A stretch of DNA of 64,000 bases from Mycobacterium bohemicum DSM 44277 (GTDB lineage Bacteria; Actinomycetota; Actinomycetes; Mycobacteriales; Mycobacteriaceae). The stretch's first letter is position 1, and each line of letters opens with the position of its first letter. Location of the stretch: the NCBI RefSeq assembly GCF_001053185.1, contig NZ_CSTD01000004.1, positions 130,741 through 194,740 of the forward strand. The letters run 5' to 3'. Positions 1 to 9,793 of this stretch are shown here, in pieces. The translations under genes and the position numbers were made by a program. The notes beneath the pieces are model-generated. The model was given only the letters and a program-made list of their open reading frames with translations. It ran no database searches and was not told where the DNA came from.

Positions 1-295
1 CCACCCGGGGCCCCAGCCCGTAGATCGGGTCTTTGAGCATGAACCGGTCCTCGGGGTGGATGTAGGTCGGGCAGCCGTAGGTGTCGGACACCTTCTGCGC
101 CGACCACATGTGGTCGACATGCCCATGGGTCAGCAGCACCGCCGCCGGGGTCAGCCGGTTCTCGTCGAGGATGCGGCGCAGCTGGCCCATCACGCGCTGC
201 CCCGGATCGACGATGACGGCGTCCGTTCCGGGCCGCTCGGCCAGCACGTAGCAATTGCACTGCAACATGCCGGCGGGAAATCCGGTGATCAACAC
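1..295 (-). CDS. MBL-fold hydrolase, glyoxalase II-like (3' part cut by window edge)
   Basis: The N-terminal 98 residues of a metallo-beta-lactamase-fold hydrolase are present. The zinc-binding motif THGHVDH is visible about 57 residues in, so a hydroxyacylglutathione-hydrolase-like thioesterase or related hydrolase is likely, although the true substrate in mycobacteria is not known. The GTG at 295 is preceded by a GGGAA ribosome-binding site. The rest of the gene lies beyond the left edge. Gene order (this gene divergent from ppiB, then rel) matches my recollection of M. tuberculosis Rv2581c. Confidence 0.85.
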   Translation of the reverse strand, partial: MLITGFPAGMLQCNCYVLAERPGTDAVIVDPGQRVMGQLRRILDENRLTPAAVLLTHGHVDHMWSAQKVSDTYGCPTYIHPEDRFMLKDPIYGLGPRV

Positions 296-407
296 GGTTC
301 CCAGTTTCCCATCTCCGGCGGGCCCGCTTGACACGGGTCGCGGCGCCCGCACTAGCCTGGCTGGCGAACTTGGGCCCTACTGACCAAAACATGGAGGCAT
401 ACCGGCC

Positions 408-1313
408 GTGCCGACCAACGAACAGCGACGCGCCAACGCCAAGCGCAAACTCGAACGCCAGATGGAGCGCCGCGCCAAACAGGCACGGATGCGCAGGATC
501 ATGGTGATCGCGGGCGGCTCGGCCCTGGCGGTGGCCGTGATCGTCGTGGCCGCGATCGCGATCTTCAGCAGCAAGCACGAGCACAAGAACAGCACCGCCG
601 CCTCCTCGACGGCGAGCACGCCCAGCAGCGCCCCCGCGTCCACCTCCGAGACGCCTCCGCCGCCCGGGCAGGTTCCGCCGTTGCCGCCGTTCAAGCCGTC
701 GGCCGACCTCGGGGCCAATTGCCAATACCCCGAGACTCCGCAGGAGTCGGCCGCCAAGCCGGTCAAGCCGCCGCGAACCGGGAAGATTCCCACCGACCCC
801 GCACAGGTGAGCGCCAGCATGACGACCAGCCAGGGCAACATCGGCCTGATGCTGGCCAACAACGAATCCCCCTGCACGGTAAACAGTTTCGCGAGCCTGA
901 TCGGCCAGAAGTACTTCGACAACACCAAATGCCACCGGCTGACGACGTCGCCGTCGCTGGGCGTGTTGCAGTGCGGAGACCCCAAGGGCGACGGCACGGG
1001 CGGCCCCGGCTACCAGTTCGCCAACGAGTACCCCACCGACCAGTACCCGCCGAACGATCCCAAGGCGCAGGAGCCGGTCCTCTATCCGCGCGGCACGCTG
1101 GCAATGGCCAACGCCGGGCCGGGCACCAACGGCAGCCAATTCTTCATGGTCTACAAGGACTCCCAATTGCCGCCTCAGTACACCGTGTTCGGCACCATCC
1201 AGCCCGACGGGCTGGCCACGCTGGACAAGATCGCCAAGGCCGGCGTCGCCGGTGGCGGCGAGGATGGGGCGCCGGCCATCGACGTCACCATCAAGTCGCT
1301 GCTGCTCGACTGA
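408..1313 (+). CDS. ppiB: Membrane-anchored cyclophilin-type peptidyl-prolyl isomerase
   Basis: This 301-residue protein should catalyse cis-trans isomerisation of proline peptide bonds. The first 30 residues are strongly basic. One hydrophobic segment follows (about 33-52), then a Ser/Thr/Pro-rich linker (about 60-105), then the cyclophilin domain (about 135-301) with GGPGYQFANEY, the LAMANAG segment and NGSQFF. This predicts a basic cytoplasmic tail, a single membrane anchor and an isomerase domain outside the membrane. It corresponds to M. tuberculosis Rv2582 (PpiB) in size and position next to rel. A partial paralogue of its second half lies 0.9 kb downstream. Confidence 0.93.
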   Translation: MPTNEQRRANAKRKLERQMERRAKQARMRRIMVIAGGSALAVAVIVVAAIAIFSSKHEHKNSTAASSTASTPSSAPASTSETPPPPGQVPPLPPFKPSADLGANCQYPETPQESAAKPVKPPRTGKIPTDPAQVSASMTTSQGNIGLMLANNESPCTVNSFASLIGQKYFDNTKCHRLTTSPSLGVLQCGDPKGDGTGGPGYQFANEYPTDQYPPNDPKAQEPVLYPRGTLAMANAGPGTNGSQFFMVYKDSQLPPQYTVFGTIQPDGLATLDKIAKAGVAGGGEDGAPAIDVTIKSLLLD

Positions 1314-1363
1314 CCGGGGCCCAAATCGCGCGGCTCGCGCCGCCGACCCCTTATGGTCGTTGG

Positions 1364-2287
1364 GTGGGGTTCGATCCGGAGTCGTTCGGTCATTACCAAA
1401 TACTCGGGTTGCTGGGGCGCGGCGGCATGGGGCGGGTGTACCGCGCCTACGACCCCAAGACGGACCGAGTGGTGGCGCTCAAAGTACTCCCGCCACATTT
1501 GGCCGAGGATAACGATTTTCAGCATCGATTCCGCCGGGAAGCGCGCGTGGCCGCCGGCCTCAACGACCCGCACATCGTCCCGATCCACGGCTACGGCGAG
1601 ATCGATGGCCGGCTGTACGTCGACATGCGGTTGATCGAGGGCCGCGATCTCGGCCAGTACATCACCGAACGCGGGGGCCGGCTGGACCCGCAGCGCGCCG
1701 TCGCGGTGATCGAACAGGTTGCCGCCGCACTGGATAGCGCCCACCGGGTCGGCTTGGTCCACCGCGACATCAAACCCAAGAACATCCTGGTGACCACCCC
1801 GCGGGACTTCGTCTACCTGATCGACTTCGGCCTGGCCCGCTCGATGACCGACACCGCGCTCACGCAGACGGGGGCCACGATGGGCACCGTCGCCTACCTG
1901 GCGCCCGAGCGCTTCAGGGGCACAACGGATCACCGCGCCGACGTCTATTCGCTGGCCTGCGTGCTGTACGAGTGCCTGGCCGGGAAACGGCCCTTCACCG
2001 GCGACAGCCTGGAAGAGCAGCTCAACGCGCACCTGAACACGCCGCCGCCGCAACCGTCGGCGAGCGCACCGGACATTCCCCCGGCCTTCGACGCGGTGGT
2101 CGCCCGGGGGATGGCCAAAGACGTCGACCAGCGCTACCAGTCGGCCGTGGAGCTGGCCGAGGCCGCCAGAGCTGCGCTGGCGGGCACCGGCGCGGCGGCC
2201 CGGATACCGAGGGCAGCGGGGGCCCCGGGTACCAGTTCGCCGACGAGTACCCGACCGACCAGTACAAGCCGGACGACCCCGCGCTGA
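1364..2287 (+). pseudogene. Ser/Thr protein kinase domain, frame broken after the kinase domain
   Basis: A complete PknB-type kinase domain is present, with the glycine loop GRGGMG (residues 18-23), Lys40 in ALKVL, HRD at 133-135 followed by IKPKN, DFG at 154-156 and APE at 180-182. The domain ends near residue 272. The chosen start is GTG 1364 because the kinase fold begins at once (GHYQILGLLG); the longer upstream reading is the ppiB shadow. After about 2195 the frame runs into a meaningless Thr/Ser/Arg-rich tail, while the next frame encodes the second half of a cyclophilin (2203-2532). No juxtamembrane region or transmembrane segment remains. The simplest reading is a receptor kinase whose linker, membrane helix and half of its sensor domain were lost in one deletion. 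Confidence 0.8.
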
Positions 2288-2532
2288 AGGCGACCGTGCT
2301 GTACCCGCGCGGGACGGTCGCCATGGCCACCTCCGGACCCAACACCAACGAGAGCCAGTTCTTCCTGGTCTACCGCGACTCTGAAATCAACCCGGAGTCA
2401 ACGGTTTTCGGTGCCGTCGACGAGGCGGGCCTGGACACCCTCGACAAGATCGCCAAGGTCGGCGTGGCAGGTAACCGGGAGAGCGGCATGCCCGCCTCCA
2501 CCGTGACGATCAAGTCGGTGCAGGTCGGCTAG
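2203..2532 (+). pseudogene. C-terminal half of a cyclophilin domain, out of frame with the upstream kinase
   Basis: This frame has no start codon of its own. It encodes 109 residues aligning with the C-terminal half of the neighbouring PpiB: GGPGYQFADEYPTDQY, VLYPRGTVAMA, NESQFFLVYRD, LDTLDKIAKVGVAG. Similarity to PpiB begins sharply at the Asp of DTEGSGGPGYQF. The first half of the isomerase fold is missing, so it cannot be a working enzyme as it stands. It is either the tail of a kinase–cyclophilin fusion (favoured) or a truncated tandem duplicate of ppiB. Confidence 0.75.
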
Positions 2533-2544
2533 AGCGGGCCGGCT

Positions 2545-4974
2545 CTACGCCGCGGACGTGACCCGGTAGACGTCGTAGACGCCCTCGACGTTGCGCACGA
2601 CGTTGAGCAGGTGGCCGAGGTGCTTGGGGTCGCCCATCTCGAAGGTGAACCGGCTGATCGCCACGCGGTCACCGGAGGTGGTGACCGACGCCGACAGGAT
2701 GTTGACCTTCTCGTCGGCCAGCACGCGCGTGACGTCCGAGAGCAACCGGTGCCGGTCGAGCGCCTCGACCTGGATGGCGACCAGGAACACCGACGACGGC
2801 GACGGCGCCCACAGCACGTCGATGATGCGCTCCGACTGTTGCTGCAGCGACGCCGCATTGGTGCAGTCCGTGCGGTGCACGCTGACCCCACCGCCGCGGG
2901 TGACGAACCCCATGATCTGGTCGCCCGGAACCGGCGTGCAGCACTTGGCGAGCTTGGTCAGCACCCCGGGCGCGCCGGGCACCGAGACGCCGACGTCGTC
3001 GCTGCTGCGCGGCCGCCGCAGCATGGTCGTCGGCGTCGAGCGCTCGGCCAGTTCCTCCTCGGCCTGGTCGATCCCGCCGAGCTCGGCCAGCAGCCGCTGC
3101 ACGGCGTGCTTGGCCGACACGTGCCCCTCACCGATCGCGGTATAGAGCGCGGACACGTCGGCGTAGTGCAGCTCGCGCGCGACCGCCGCCATGGATTCGG
3201 CATTCATCAAGCGCTGCAACGGAAGTCCACCGCGACGGACCTCGCGGGCCATCGCCTCCTTGCCGGCCTCCAGCGCCTCCTCCCGGCGCTCCTTGGCGAA
3301 CCATTGCCGGATCTTCGCCTTGGCGCGCGGTGAGACGACGAACTGCTGCCAGTCCCGCGACGGGCCGGCGTTGAGCGCCTTGGAGGTGAAGACCTCGACG
3401 ACTTCGCCGTTTTCCAGCTTGCGCTCCAGCGCCACCAGCCGGCCGTTGACCCGGGCGCCGATGCAGCGGTGGCCGACCTCGGTGTGCACCGCGTAGGCGA
3501 AGTCCACCGGAGTCGAGCCGGCCGGCAGCGTGATGACGTCGCCCTTGGGTGTGAAGACGAAGATCTCTTGCACCGCAAGGTCGTAACGCAGCGACTCCAG
3601 GAATTCCCCGGGGTCGGCGGCCTCCCGCTGCCAGTCGAGCAGTTGGCGCATCCAGGCCATGTCGTCGATCTCGGCGGTGGCGTGCGGGTGCGGAACGCCG
3701 TTGCGGCCCTTGGCTTCCTTGTAGCGCCAGTGCGCGGCGATGCCGTACTCGGCGGTGCGGTGCATGTCACGGGTGCGAATCTGGATTTCCAGCGGCTTGC
3801 CCTCCGGCCCCACCACCGTGGTGTGCAGCGATTGGTAGACGCCGTAGCGGGGCTGGGCGATGTAGTCCTTGAACCGGCCCGCCATCGGCTGCCACAGGGA
3901 GTGCACGACGCCGACGGCGGCGTAGCAGTCGCGGATCTCGTCGCACAGGATGCGGATGCCGACCAAGTCGTGGATGTCGTCGAAGTCGCGGCCCTTGACG
4001 ATCATCTTCTGATAGATCGACCAGTAGTGCTTGGGCCGGCCCTCGACGGTCGCCTTGATCTTGGACGCGTTCAGCGTGTTGACGATCTCGGTGCGGACCT
4101 TGGCCAGGTAGGTGTCCCGCGACGGCGCCCGGCCGGCCACCAGCCGGACGATCTCGTCGTACTTCTTGGGGTGCAGGATCGCGAACGACAGGTCTTCGAG
4201 CTCCCATTTGACGCTCGCCATCCCGAGCCGATGCGCAAGGGGCGCAATGACTTCCAGCGTCTCCCGGGATTTGCGGGCCTGCTTCTCGGGCGGCAGGAAG
4301 CGCATGGTGCGCATGTTGTGCAGCCGGTCGGCGACCTTGATCACCAGCACGCGGGGATCGCGCGCCATGGCGGTGATCATCTTGCGGATGGTCTCGCCCT
4401 CGGCGGCGGTGCCCAGCACCACGCGGTCCAGCTTGGTGACGCCGTCGACCAGGTGCGCCACCTCCTCGCCGAAGTCCTCCGACAGCTGCTCGATGGTGTA
4501 CCCGGTGTCCTCGACGGTGTCGTGCAGCAGGGCGGCCACCAGCGTGGTGGTGTCCATGCCCAACTCGGCCAGGATGTTCGCCACGGCCAGCGGGTGGGTG
4601 ATGTACGGGTCGCCGGAGTGGCGCAACTGGCTGGCGTGCCGCTGGTCGGCGACCTCGAACGCGCGCTGCAGGAGCTGAACGTTCGCCTTGGGGTAGATCT
4701 CCTTGTGCACCGCCACCAGCGGTTCGAGCACCGGGTTGAGCGTGCTGCGCTGAGCGGTCATCCGCCGGGCCAGGCGGGCGCGCACCCGGCGCGAGGCGCT
4801 GGTGGAGGACTTCAGCGTTTCGGCCGGCGGCTCCGGCGCCTCCGGCGCCTCCTGTGGCTCCGGGACGTCGGGGGCCTGGGTGACCGTTTCCAGGGCCGCC
4901 CCCGGCACCGCGCCGGCGGCGGGCGACTCCGCGGGCACGTCGAGTGCCTGCGTTGCGCCCTGCTCCTCAGCCAC
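2545..4974 (-). CDS. rel: Bifunctional (p)ppGpp synthetase/hydrolase
   Basis: This 809-residue RelA/SpoT protein makes and degrades (p)ppGpp, the stringent-response alarmone. Domain order is the HD hydrolase (HDTVEDT at about 151-157), the synthetase (about 250-390, with YQSLHTTVV and [16 protein letters not shown]), TGS (about 445-510, starting IFVFTPKG) and a C-terminal ACT domain. Both catalytic halves look intact. GTG 4974 is preferred to the in-frame GTG 4983: GGGAGG lies 8 nt before the former but abuts the latter, and the resulting N-terminus matches the M. tuberculosis Rel start as I recall it. It follows apt by 48 nt and probably shares its transcript, which also makes sense as purine nucleotide metabolism. 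It converges on the cyclophilin remnant with a 12-nt gap. Confidence 0.96.
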   Translation of the reverse strand: MAEEQGATQALDVPAESPAAGAVPGAALETVTQAPDVPEPQEAPEAPEPPAETLKSSTSASRRVRARLARRMTAQRSTLNPVLEPLVAVHKEIYPKANVQLLQRAFEVADQRHASQLRHSGDPYITHPLAVANILAELGMDTTTLVAALLHDTVEDTGYTIEQLSEDFGEEVAHLVDGVTKLDRVVLGTAAEGETIRKMITAMARDPRVLVIKVADRLHNMRTMRFLPPEKQARKSRETLEVIAPLAHRLGMASVKWELEDLSFAILHPKKYDEIVRLVAGRAPSRDTYLAKVRTEIVNTLNASKIKATVEGRPKHYWSIYQKMIVKGRDFDDIHDLVGIRILCDEIRDCYAAVGVVHSLWQPMAGRFKDYIAQPRYGVYQSLHTTVVGPEGKPLEIQIRTRDMHRTAEYGIAAHWRYKEAKGRNGVPHPHATAEIDDMAWMRQLLDWQREAADPGEFLESLRYDLAVQEIFVFTPKGDVITLPAGSTPVDFAYAVHTEVGHRCIGARVNGRLVALERKLENGEVVEVFTSKALNAGPSRDWQQFVVSPRAKAKIRQWFAKERREEALEAGKEAMAREVRRGGLPLQRLMNAESMAAVARELHYADVSALYTAIGEGHVSAKHAVQRLLAELGGIDQAEEELAERSTPTTMLRRPRSSDDVGVSVPGAPGVLTKLAKCCTPVPGDQIMGFVTRGGGVSVHRTDCTNAASLQQQSERIIDVLWAPSPSSVFLVAIQVEALDRHRLLSDVTRVLADEKVNILSASVTTSGDRVAISRFTFEMGDPKHLGHLLNVVRNVEGVYDVYRVTSAA

Positions 4975-5022
4975 GTCGGTCACCTCCCGTCTCCACTGCA
5001 GGATATCGCGCGGCCGGGCGGA

Positions 5023-5565
5023 TCAGGCCGTGCTCAGGCTGAGCACCCGCAACGGGGCGACGGCGCGACGGCCACCCAGCGCGGCGAGCTCGATGACCAC
5101 CGCCGCCGCCGTCACGTGCGCGCCGGCGCGCTGCAGCAGCCGGGCGGCCGCGGACAGGGTGCCCCCGGTGGCCAGCACGTCGTCGATGACGACGACGTTG
5201 CGGCCGCGCAGCTCGACGCCCTCGGCCGGGATTTCCAGCGTCGCGCTGCCGTACTCCAGGTCGTACTCCACGCTGTACACCGGCGGCGGCAGCTTGCCGC
5301 CCTTGCGGATGGCCAGCACACCGGTGCACAGCCGGCCGGCCACCGCCGCCGCCACCAGGAACCCGCGGGAGTCGATGCCGGCCAGCAGGTCGGCGCCGGA
5401 CACGACGGGCACCAGCGCGTCCACGACCGCCGTCATCGCCGGCCCGTCGGCGAACAGCGGGGTGAGGTCCTTGAACACCACGCCCGGCTTCGGGAAATCG
5501 GCGACCACCCGGGTGTGCGACGCGATCATCCCGGCCACCGGAGTGGTCTCGCCGACGGGTGTCAC
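5023..5565 (-). CDS. apt: Adenine phosphoribosyltransferase
   Basis: The 180-residue enzyme salvages adenine to AMP using PRPP. The PRPP-binding motif [13 protein letters not shown] is at residues 124-136, and [10 protein letters not shown] near the N-terminus is typical of the family. The GTG start lies 7 nt after the stop of the upstream lipoprotein gene, and rel follows 48 nt downstream. An apt–rel pair is a conserved actinobacterial arrangement. Confidence 0.95.
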   Translation of the reverse strand: MTPVGETTPVAGMIASHTRVVADFPKPGVVFKDLTPLFADGPAMTAVVDALVPVVSGADLLAGIDSRGFLVAAAVAGRLCTGVLAIRKGGKLPPPVYSVEYDLEYGSATLEIPAEGVELRGRNVVVIDDVLATGGTLSAAARLLQRAGAHVTAAAVVIELAALGGRRAVAPLRVLSLSTA

Positions 5566-5572
5566 GGGCGCC

Positions 5573-7246
5573 TCATTGCACGAGGGCCCATCGGTCCATG
5601 TTCCAGCCCGCGCCCCACCGGGTCGGGTTCTTGCTCACGGCATACATCTTCTTCGAAGTCAGCAGGGTGCGCTGCTGCCGGTACAGCGGCAGGGTCGGCA
5701 TGTCGCCCCACAGTACCGGCGCGGCGTCGGCCAGCAGCCGGGCGCGTTCGGCGGGGTCGGCGGACACCGCCAGGCCGGCGATCGCGCCGTCCACCTGGGG
5801 ATTTGCGTAGCCGGACAGGTTGTTGCCGTTGCCGCTGTGCAGGTCGTAGGCGTCCAACGCCGACGACCCGGTCGACCCGCTGCCGGTGGCCCCGCCGGTG
5901 CCGGCCAGCAAGACGTCGACCTTGCCGTCCCGCAGCGCCTGCGAAGGCGGCGAGTCCAGGGTGACGTTGGTGACGGCGATGCCGGCGGCGGCGCACGACT
6001 TGGAGATGGTCCCGACGGTGACGGCCAGGCGCGCGTTGGGGCCCTGGTAGCCGATCCGCACCGCGAGCGGCGCGCCACCCAGCGCGTTGCGGGCGGCGGC
6101 GGGATCGGCCCTGCCGAACGGGCCGGCCTGCTCGGCGCCGTCCGCCGCGGCGATGGCGTCGTCGCCCACGGGGTCCAGCCGCGAGTTGGCGACGGGCGCG
6201 CCGGCGTCGTGCGCGATGGCGTCGCGCGGCGTGCACAGGGCGACGGCGCGGCGGGCCTTGGGCTGGGCCAGCGGGCCCTGGGGCGCGAAGATCATCTGCT
6301 CGATGCCGGCCGACGGGTAGTCGCTGCGGTCGTAGCTGTCCGGCGGGGTGAGCGCCCCGGCGGATCCGGCGGCCACGTCGACGACGTCGACGCTGCGGCT
6401 GTTCACCCGGTCCTGGATGTCGGGTCCCTGCGGCCACACCGTGATCCGCTTGGTGATCGCCTTGGGGCCCCACCAGCGGTCGTTGGCGACCAGCGCCACC
6501 CCGCCGTGGTCCAGGATCGACTCGATCCGGTAGGGGCCCGACGATGGGAACATCTTCAGGTCGATCCCGGGTTTGAGGTCCCAGCCGGTATTCCACAACG
6601 TGGCGATCTGCTGCACCAGCGGCGCGTTGTTGCTGAGCAGGGCGGCCGTCACGTCCACGTTCAGCTTGTCGGCGATGACGTGCGACGGCATCATCGAAGT
6701 CGCCGAGAACAGCTGCGTGTAGTCGACGACGCTGCGGTCGGGCACGAACGACACCCGCGCCTTCTTCTGCCCGGGCAGGCACTCGACGTTGGCGATGTCG
6801 GTGTAGCCCGCCCGGCTGGCCGCCGCGAAGTCGGGGAACCGGCCCGATTGCGCGGCCCAGCTGAGCACCATGTCGTCGCAGGTCACCGGCTTGCCGTCGG
6901 AGTAGACGGCGTTGTCGGCGATCTGGTAGTCCAGCACCAGCGGGGCGCCGCCCACCACCGAGACGCTGCCGAAGTCGCGGTCGGGAACGACCTGCCCGTC
7001 CGGGCCGTGATAGAAGAAGCCGGTCAGCGTGCGGGCGAACGCCTGGGCGGCCGCCGACGCGGCGCCGACGACCGTGTTGGCGTTGTAGGTGGCCAGCGGA
7101 CCGTCGACCACGTAGTCGACATGGGAGGCGGCGCTGCCCGAACACGCGGTCAGCGTGACCGCCAGCGCCAAGGCCGCGGCGAGCGGCACCGCAAAAACGA
7201 CATTCCCCCACCCCGTCAGGCCGCGCCGGCCGGTCCGGATGGCCAT
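5573..7246 (-). CDS. Lipoprotein, family 5 (oligopeptide-type) solute-binding protein
   Basis: This 557-residue protein has a hydrophobic signal followed by the lipobox LTAC with the lipidated cysteine at residue 35, so it is an exported lipoprotein. The body resembles DppA/OppA-type binding proteins, including the early [16 protein letters not shown] segment and a late [11 protein letters not shown]. No permease or ATPase genes are adjacent, so its transporter or sensory partner is unknown. It sits between the Sec genes and apt–rel, as Rv2585c does in M. tuberculosis. Confidence 0.88.
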   Translation of the reverse strand: MAIRTGRRGLTGWGNVVFAVPLAAALALAVTLTACSGSAASHVDYVVDGPLATYNANTVVGAASAAAQAFARTLTGFFYHGPDGQVVPDRDFGSVSVVGGAPLVLDYQIADNAVYSDGKPVTCDDMVLSWAAQSGRFPDFAAASRAGYTDIANVECLPGQKKARVSFVPDRSVVDYTQLFSATSMMPSHVIADKLNVDVTAALLSNNAPLVQQIATLWNTGWDLKPGIDLKMFPSSGPYRIESILDHGGVALVANDRWWGPKAITKRITVWPQGPDIQDRVNSRSVDVVDVAAGSAGALTPPDSYDRSDYPSAGIEQMIFAPQGPLAQPKARRAVALCTPRDAIAHDAGAPVANSRLDPVGDDAIAAADGAEQAGPFGRADPAAARNALGGAPLAVRIGYQGPNARLAVTVGTISKSCAAAGIAVTNVTLDSPPSQALRDGKVDVLLAGTGGATGSGSTGSSALDAYDLHSGNGNNLSGYANPQVDGAIAGLAVSADPAERARLLADAAPVLWGDMPTLPLYRQQRTLLTSKKMYAVSKNPTRWGAGWNMDRWALVQ

Positions 7247-7251
7247 CGGGG

Positions 7252-7659
7252 CTACCGCCGGCCGGCGTTTCGCTTGCCGGTCGGACGCCGGCTCCCGGCG
7301 GGCCGGATGTACAGCCGGGCGGTCTGCCCGAGGTTGCGGGCCTGGTTACCGTCGTTCCCGGGCACGGTGATGACCAGGTTGTCGCCGTCGACGACGACCT
7401 CGGAACCGGAGACGCCCAGCCCGTTCACCCGCGCGCTGATGATCTGCTGGGCCTGGGCCAGCGCCTCCCGGCTGGGCCGCGAGCCGTCGGGGGTGCGCGC
7501 GGTCAACGTGACGCGGGTGCCGCCCTGCAGGTCGATGCCGAGTTTGGCGGCGGCCTTCTTGTCCCCCGTGAGGAAGACCAAGAGGTAGACGCCGACCAGC
7601 AGGAACAAGAAAACCGATAGGTAGCGGGCAGGGTGCACCGGCGCTGAAGACGATGCCAC
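7252..7659 (-). pseudogene. secD start fused in frame to the last codons of secF; most of both genes missing
   Basis: Residues 1-120 are the N-terminus of SecD: membrane helix, [28 protein letters not shown] and ARLYIRP. The last 14 or so residues ([12 protein letters not shown]) match my memory of the C-terminus of mycobacterial SecF. A deletion of roughly 2.5 kb would join the first fifth of secD to the end of secF, near 7295-7305. All periplasmic domain 1 beyond its start, the SecD membrane bundle and essentially all of SecF are gone, so this 135-residue product cannot drive SecDF function. The start is GTG 7659 behind GAGGAGAAGG. SecD/SecF assist protein export and are expected to be needed for normal growth, so an assembly error must be considered. 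Confidence 0.85.
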
Positions 7660-7786
7660 GTTCCTTCTCCTCGAAATCGGTTCTTCTCTACCCCCGACAC
7701 AGCCATGCACGGCCACACAGAGCTAGACAAAGCCAGACAAAGCCTAGTGTCCGCGCGGGCGTCCGGGCGCAAGCGGCCCGGCGGCG

Positions 7787-8140
7787 TCAGGAATCCCCGA
7801 TCACCCGGCGGTCGGCACCGTCTTCGGCGTCTGCGGCTTCGTCGTCGAACTCGTCGAGGTCGTCCGGGGCTTCGGCGTCCTCGGGCAGGATCTTGTCGCG
7901 GATGGCCAGCTTCATCCAGGTGGTGACGACGCCGGGCGCGATCTCCAGGTCGACGGTGTCCTCGGTGATGGCCGCGACGGTGGCCTGCAGACCCGACGTG
8001 GTGTGCACCCGGTCGCCCGGTCGCAGCGACTCGTGCAGGTCGATGGTGGCCTGCATGGCACGCCGCTGGCGGCGCGACTGCAGGTACATGAAGCCGCCCA
8101 TGATGAGCACGAACGGCAAAAACAAGACCAAGCTATTCAT
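7787..8140 (-). CDS. yajC: SecYEG-associated subunit YajC
   Basis: This 117-residue protein has one N-terminal membrane helix (about residues 3-18), a basic RRQRR patch, a small beta domain (GDRVHTTSGLQATV) and an acidic C-terminal tail. YajC associates with SecDF in the preprotein translocase. It lies 127 nt upstream of the secD remnant in the usual yajC–secD–secF order. Confidence 0.93.
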   Translation of the reverse strand: MNSLVLFLPFVLIMGGFMYLQSRRQRRAMQATIDLHESLRPGDRVHTTSGLQATVAAITEDTVDLEIAPGVVTTWMKLAIRDKILPEDAEAPDDLDEFDDEAADAEDGADRRVIGDS

Positions 8141-8280
8141 CGGGTTTATCGACCTGACTTTCGTAGCGACCCATGCTGTCGGGTCCAGTGTGCCCGTCCA
8201 GTTTGGCAGGCGGCTGTTCCCGCCCGACCGCTAGGCTTGAAACGCGACGTGACAGCCGCGCCGCGGTGAGGAGGACGAGA

Positions 8281-9621
8281 GTGGCCAGCCTCGAGCAAAG
8301 TCGCCAGCTGGTCACCGAAATCCCCGGCCCCGCCTCGCTGGAACTGAGCAAGCGCCGCGCCGCGGCTGTCTCCGGCGGCGTCAACGTGTCGATGCCGGTG
8401 TTCGTCGCCCGCGCCGGCGGCGGCATCGTCGAGGACGTCGACGGGAACCGGCTCATCGACCTGGCCTCCGGCATCGCCGTGACCACCGTCGGCAATTCCT
8501 CGCCCCGCGTCGTCGAGGCGGTGCGGGCGCAGGTCGCCGAGTTCACCCACACCTGCTTCATGGTCAACCCGTACGAGCAGTACGTTGCCGTCGCCGAGGA
8601 GCTCAACCGGCTCACCCCCGGCAGTGGCGAGAAGCGCTCGGTCCTGTTCAATTCTGGCGCGGAGGCCGTCGAGAACGCTGTCAAGGCGGCGCGCGTGCAC
8701 ACCCGCAAGCCGGCGGTGGTGGCGTTCAACCACGCCTACCACGGCCGCACCAACCTGGCGATGGCGCTGACCGCCAAGTCGATGCCCTACAAGAGCGGTT
8801 TCGGCCCGTTCGCGCCCGAGGTCTACCGGGCGCCGATGTCCTACCCCTACCGCGACGGCCTGCTCGACAAGGAGCTGGCCACCGACGGCGAGAAGGCCGC
8901 CGCGCGGGCCATCACCGTGATCGACAGCCAGGTCGGCGCCGACAGCCTGGCCGCCGTCATCATCGAGCCGATCGCCGGCGAGGGGGGATTCATCGTTCCC
9001 GCCGAGGGTTTCCTGCCGACGCTGCTCGGCTGGTGCCGCGACAACGGCGTGGTGTTCATCGCCGACGAGGTGCAGACCGGCTTCGCGCGCACCGGAGCCA
9101 TGTTCGCCTGCGAGCACGAGGGAATCGAGCCGGACCTGATCTGCACCGCCAAGGGCATCGCGGACGGGCTGCCGCTGTCGGCGGTCACCGGCCGCGCCGA
9201 CATCATGGACGCATCCCACGTCGGCGGTTTGGGCGGCACGTTCGGCGGCAACCCGATTGCCTGTGCGGCAGCGCTGGCCACCATCGAGACGATCGAGACC
9301 GACGGCCTCGTGGAGCGCGCCCGCGAGATGGAACGACTCATCACCGAGCCGCTGTTGCGCATGCAGGCCGGTGACGACCGGATCGGCGACGTGCGCGGCC
9401 GGGGCGCCATGATCGCCGTCGAGCTGGTCAAGTCGGGTTCGTCCGACCCGGACCCGGAGCTGGCCAAGCGATGGTCGACGGCGGCGCACGCGGCCGGGGT
9501 CATCGTGTTGACCTGCGGGATGTTCGGCAACATCATCCGGCTCCTGCCGCCGCTGACCATCAGCGACGGGCTGCTGGCCGAGGGGCTCGACGTTCTGGGC
9601 GGCATCCTGCGCGACCTGTAG
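8281..9621 (+). CDS. gabT: 4-aminobutyrate aminotransferase
   Basis: This 446-residue class III PLP aminotransferase transfers the amino group of GABA to 2-oxoglutarate, giving succinic semialdehyde. Visible family features are NSGAEAVENAVK (cofactor phosphate site), FNHAYHGRTN, the IADEVQTGFARTG block and the Schiff-base lysine in CTAKGIADG. GTG 8281 is chosen because GAGGAGG lies just upstream and the reading frame above it has no family similarity. It is divergent from yajC, as in M. tuberculosis (Rv2589). Confidence 0.95.
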   Translation: MASLEQSRQLVTEIPGPASLELSKRRAAAVSGGVNVSMPVFVARAGGGIVEDVDGNRLIDLASGIAVTTVGNSSPRVVEAVRAQVAEFTHTCFMVNPYEQYVAVAEELNRLTPGSGEKRSVLFNSGAEAVENAVKAARVHTRKPAVVAFNHAYHGRTNLAMALTAKSMPYKSGFGPFAPEVYRAPMSYPYRDGLLDKELATDGEKAAARAITVIDSQVGADSLAAVIIEPIAGEGGFIVPAEGFLPTLLGWCRDNGVVFIADEVQTGFARTGAMFACEHEGIEPDLICTAKGIADGLPLSAVTGRADIMDASHVGGLGGTFGGNPIACAAALATIETIETDGLVERAREMERLITEPLLRMQAGDDRIGDVRGRGAMIAVELVKSGSSDPDPELAKRWSTAAHAAGVIVLTCGMFGNIIRLLPPLTISDGLLAEGLDVLGGILRDL

Positions 9622-9717
9622 CCCTCCCCCGGCTGGGTGCGCTGGGCCCGTTGGGCCGCGTGGGCTGCGTGGGCAATGTCACAGCGCCGGCCCGGGTGGG
9701 ATGATTGGAGGAATACC

Positions 9718-9732
9718 GTTACTTTAGCTAAC
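9718..9732. promoter_or_regulatory. Inverted repeat upstream of the carboxylic acid reductase gene
   Basis: The sequence GTTACTTTAGCTAAC has GTTA/TAAC outer arms in a locally A+T-rich patch 62 nt before the ATG of the reductase gene. It could be an operator or overlap a promoter. A similar element with better arms (GTTAGTAGGACTAAC) lies upstream of the GAF-ANTAR gene. No regulator can be named. Confidence 0.3.
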
Positions 9733-9793
9733 GTTCTATTGGTCAGCGCCGCAGCGCGAACTCACAACTATCTTTCATTCGTAGGGGAAATTG

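Noticed and set aside
3469-7588. Very long plus-strand open frames (831 and 928 codons) opposite rel, apt and the lipoprotein gene
   Set aside because: They are antisense shadows of high-GC genes: Arg/Gly/Ala/Val-rich, no domain, no conserved starts, fully covered by well-recognised genes on the other strand.
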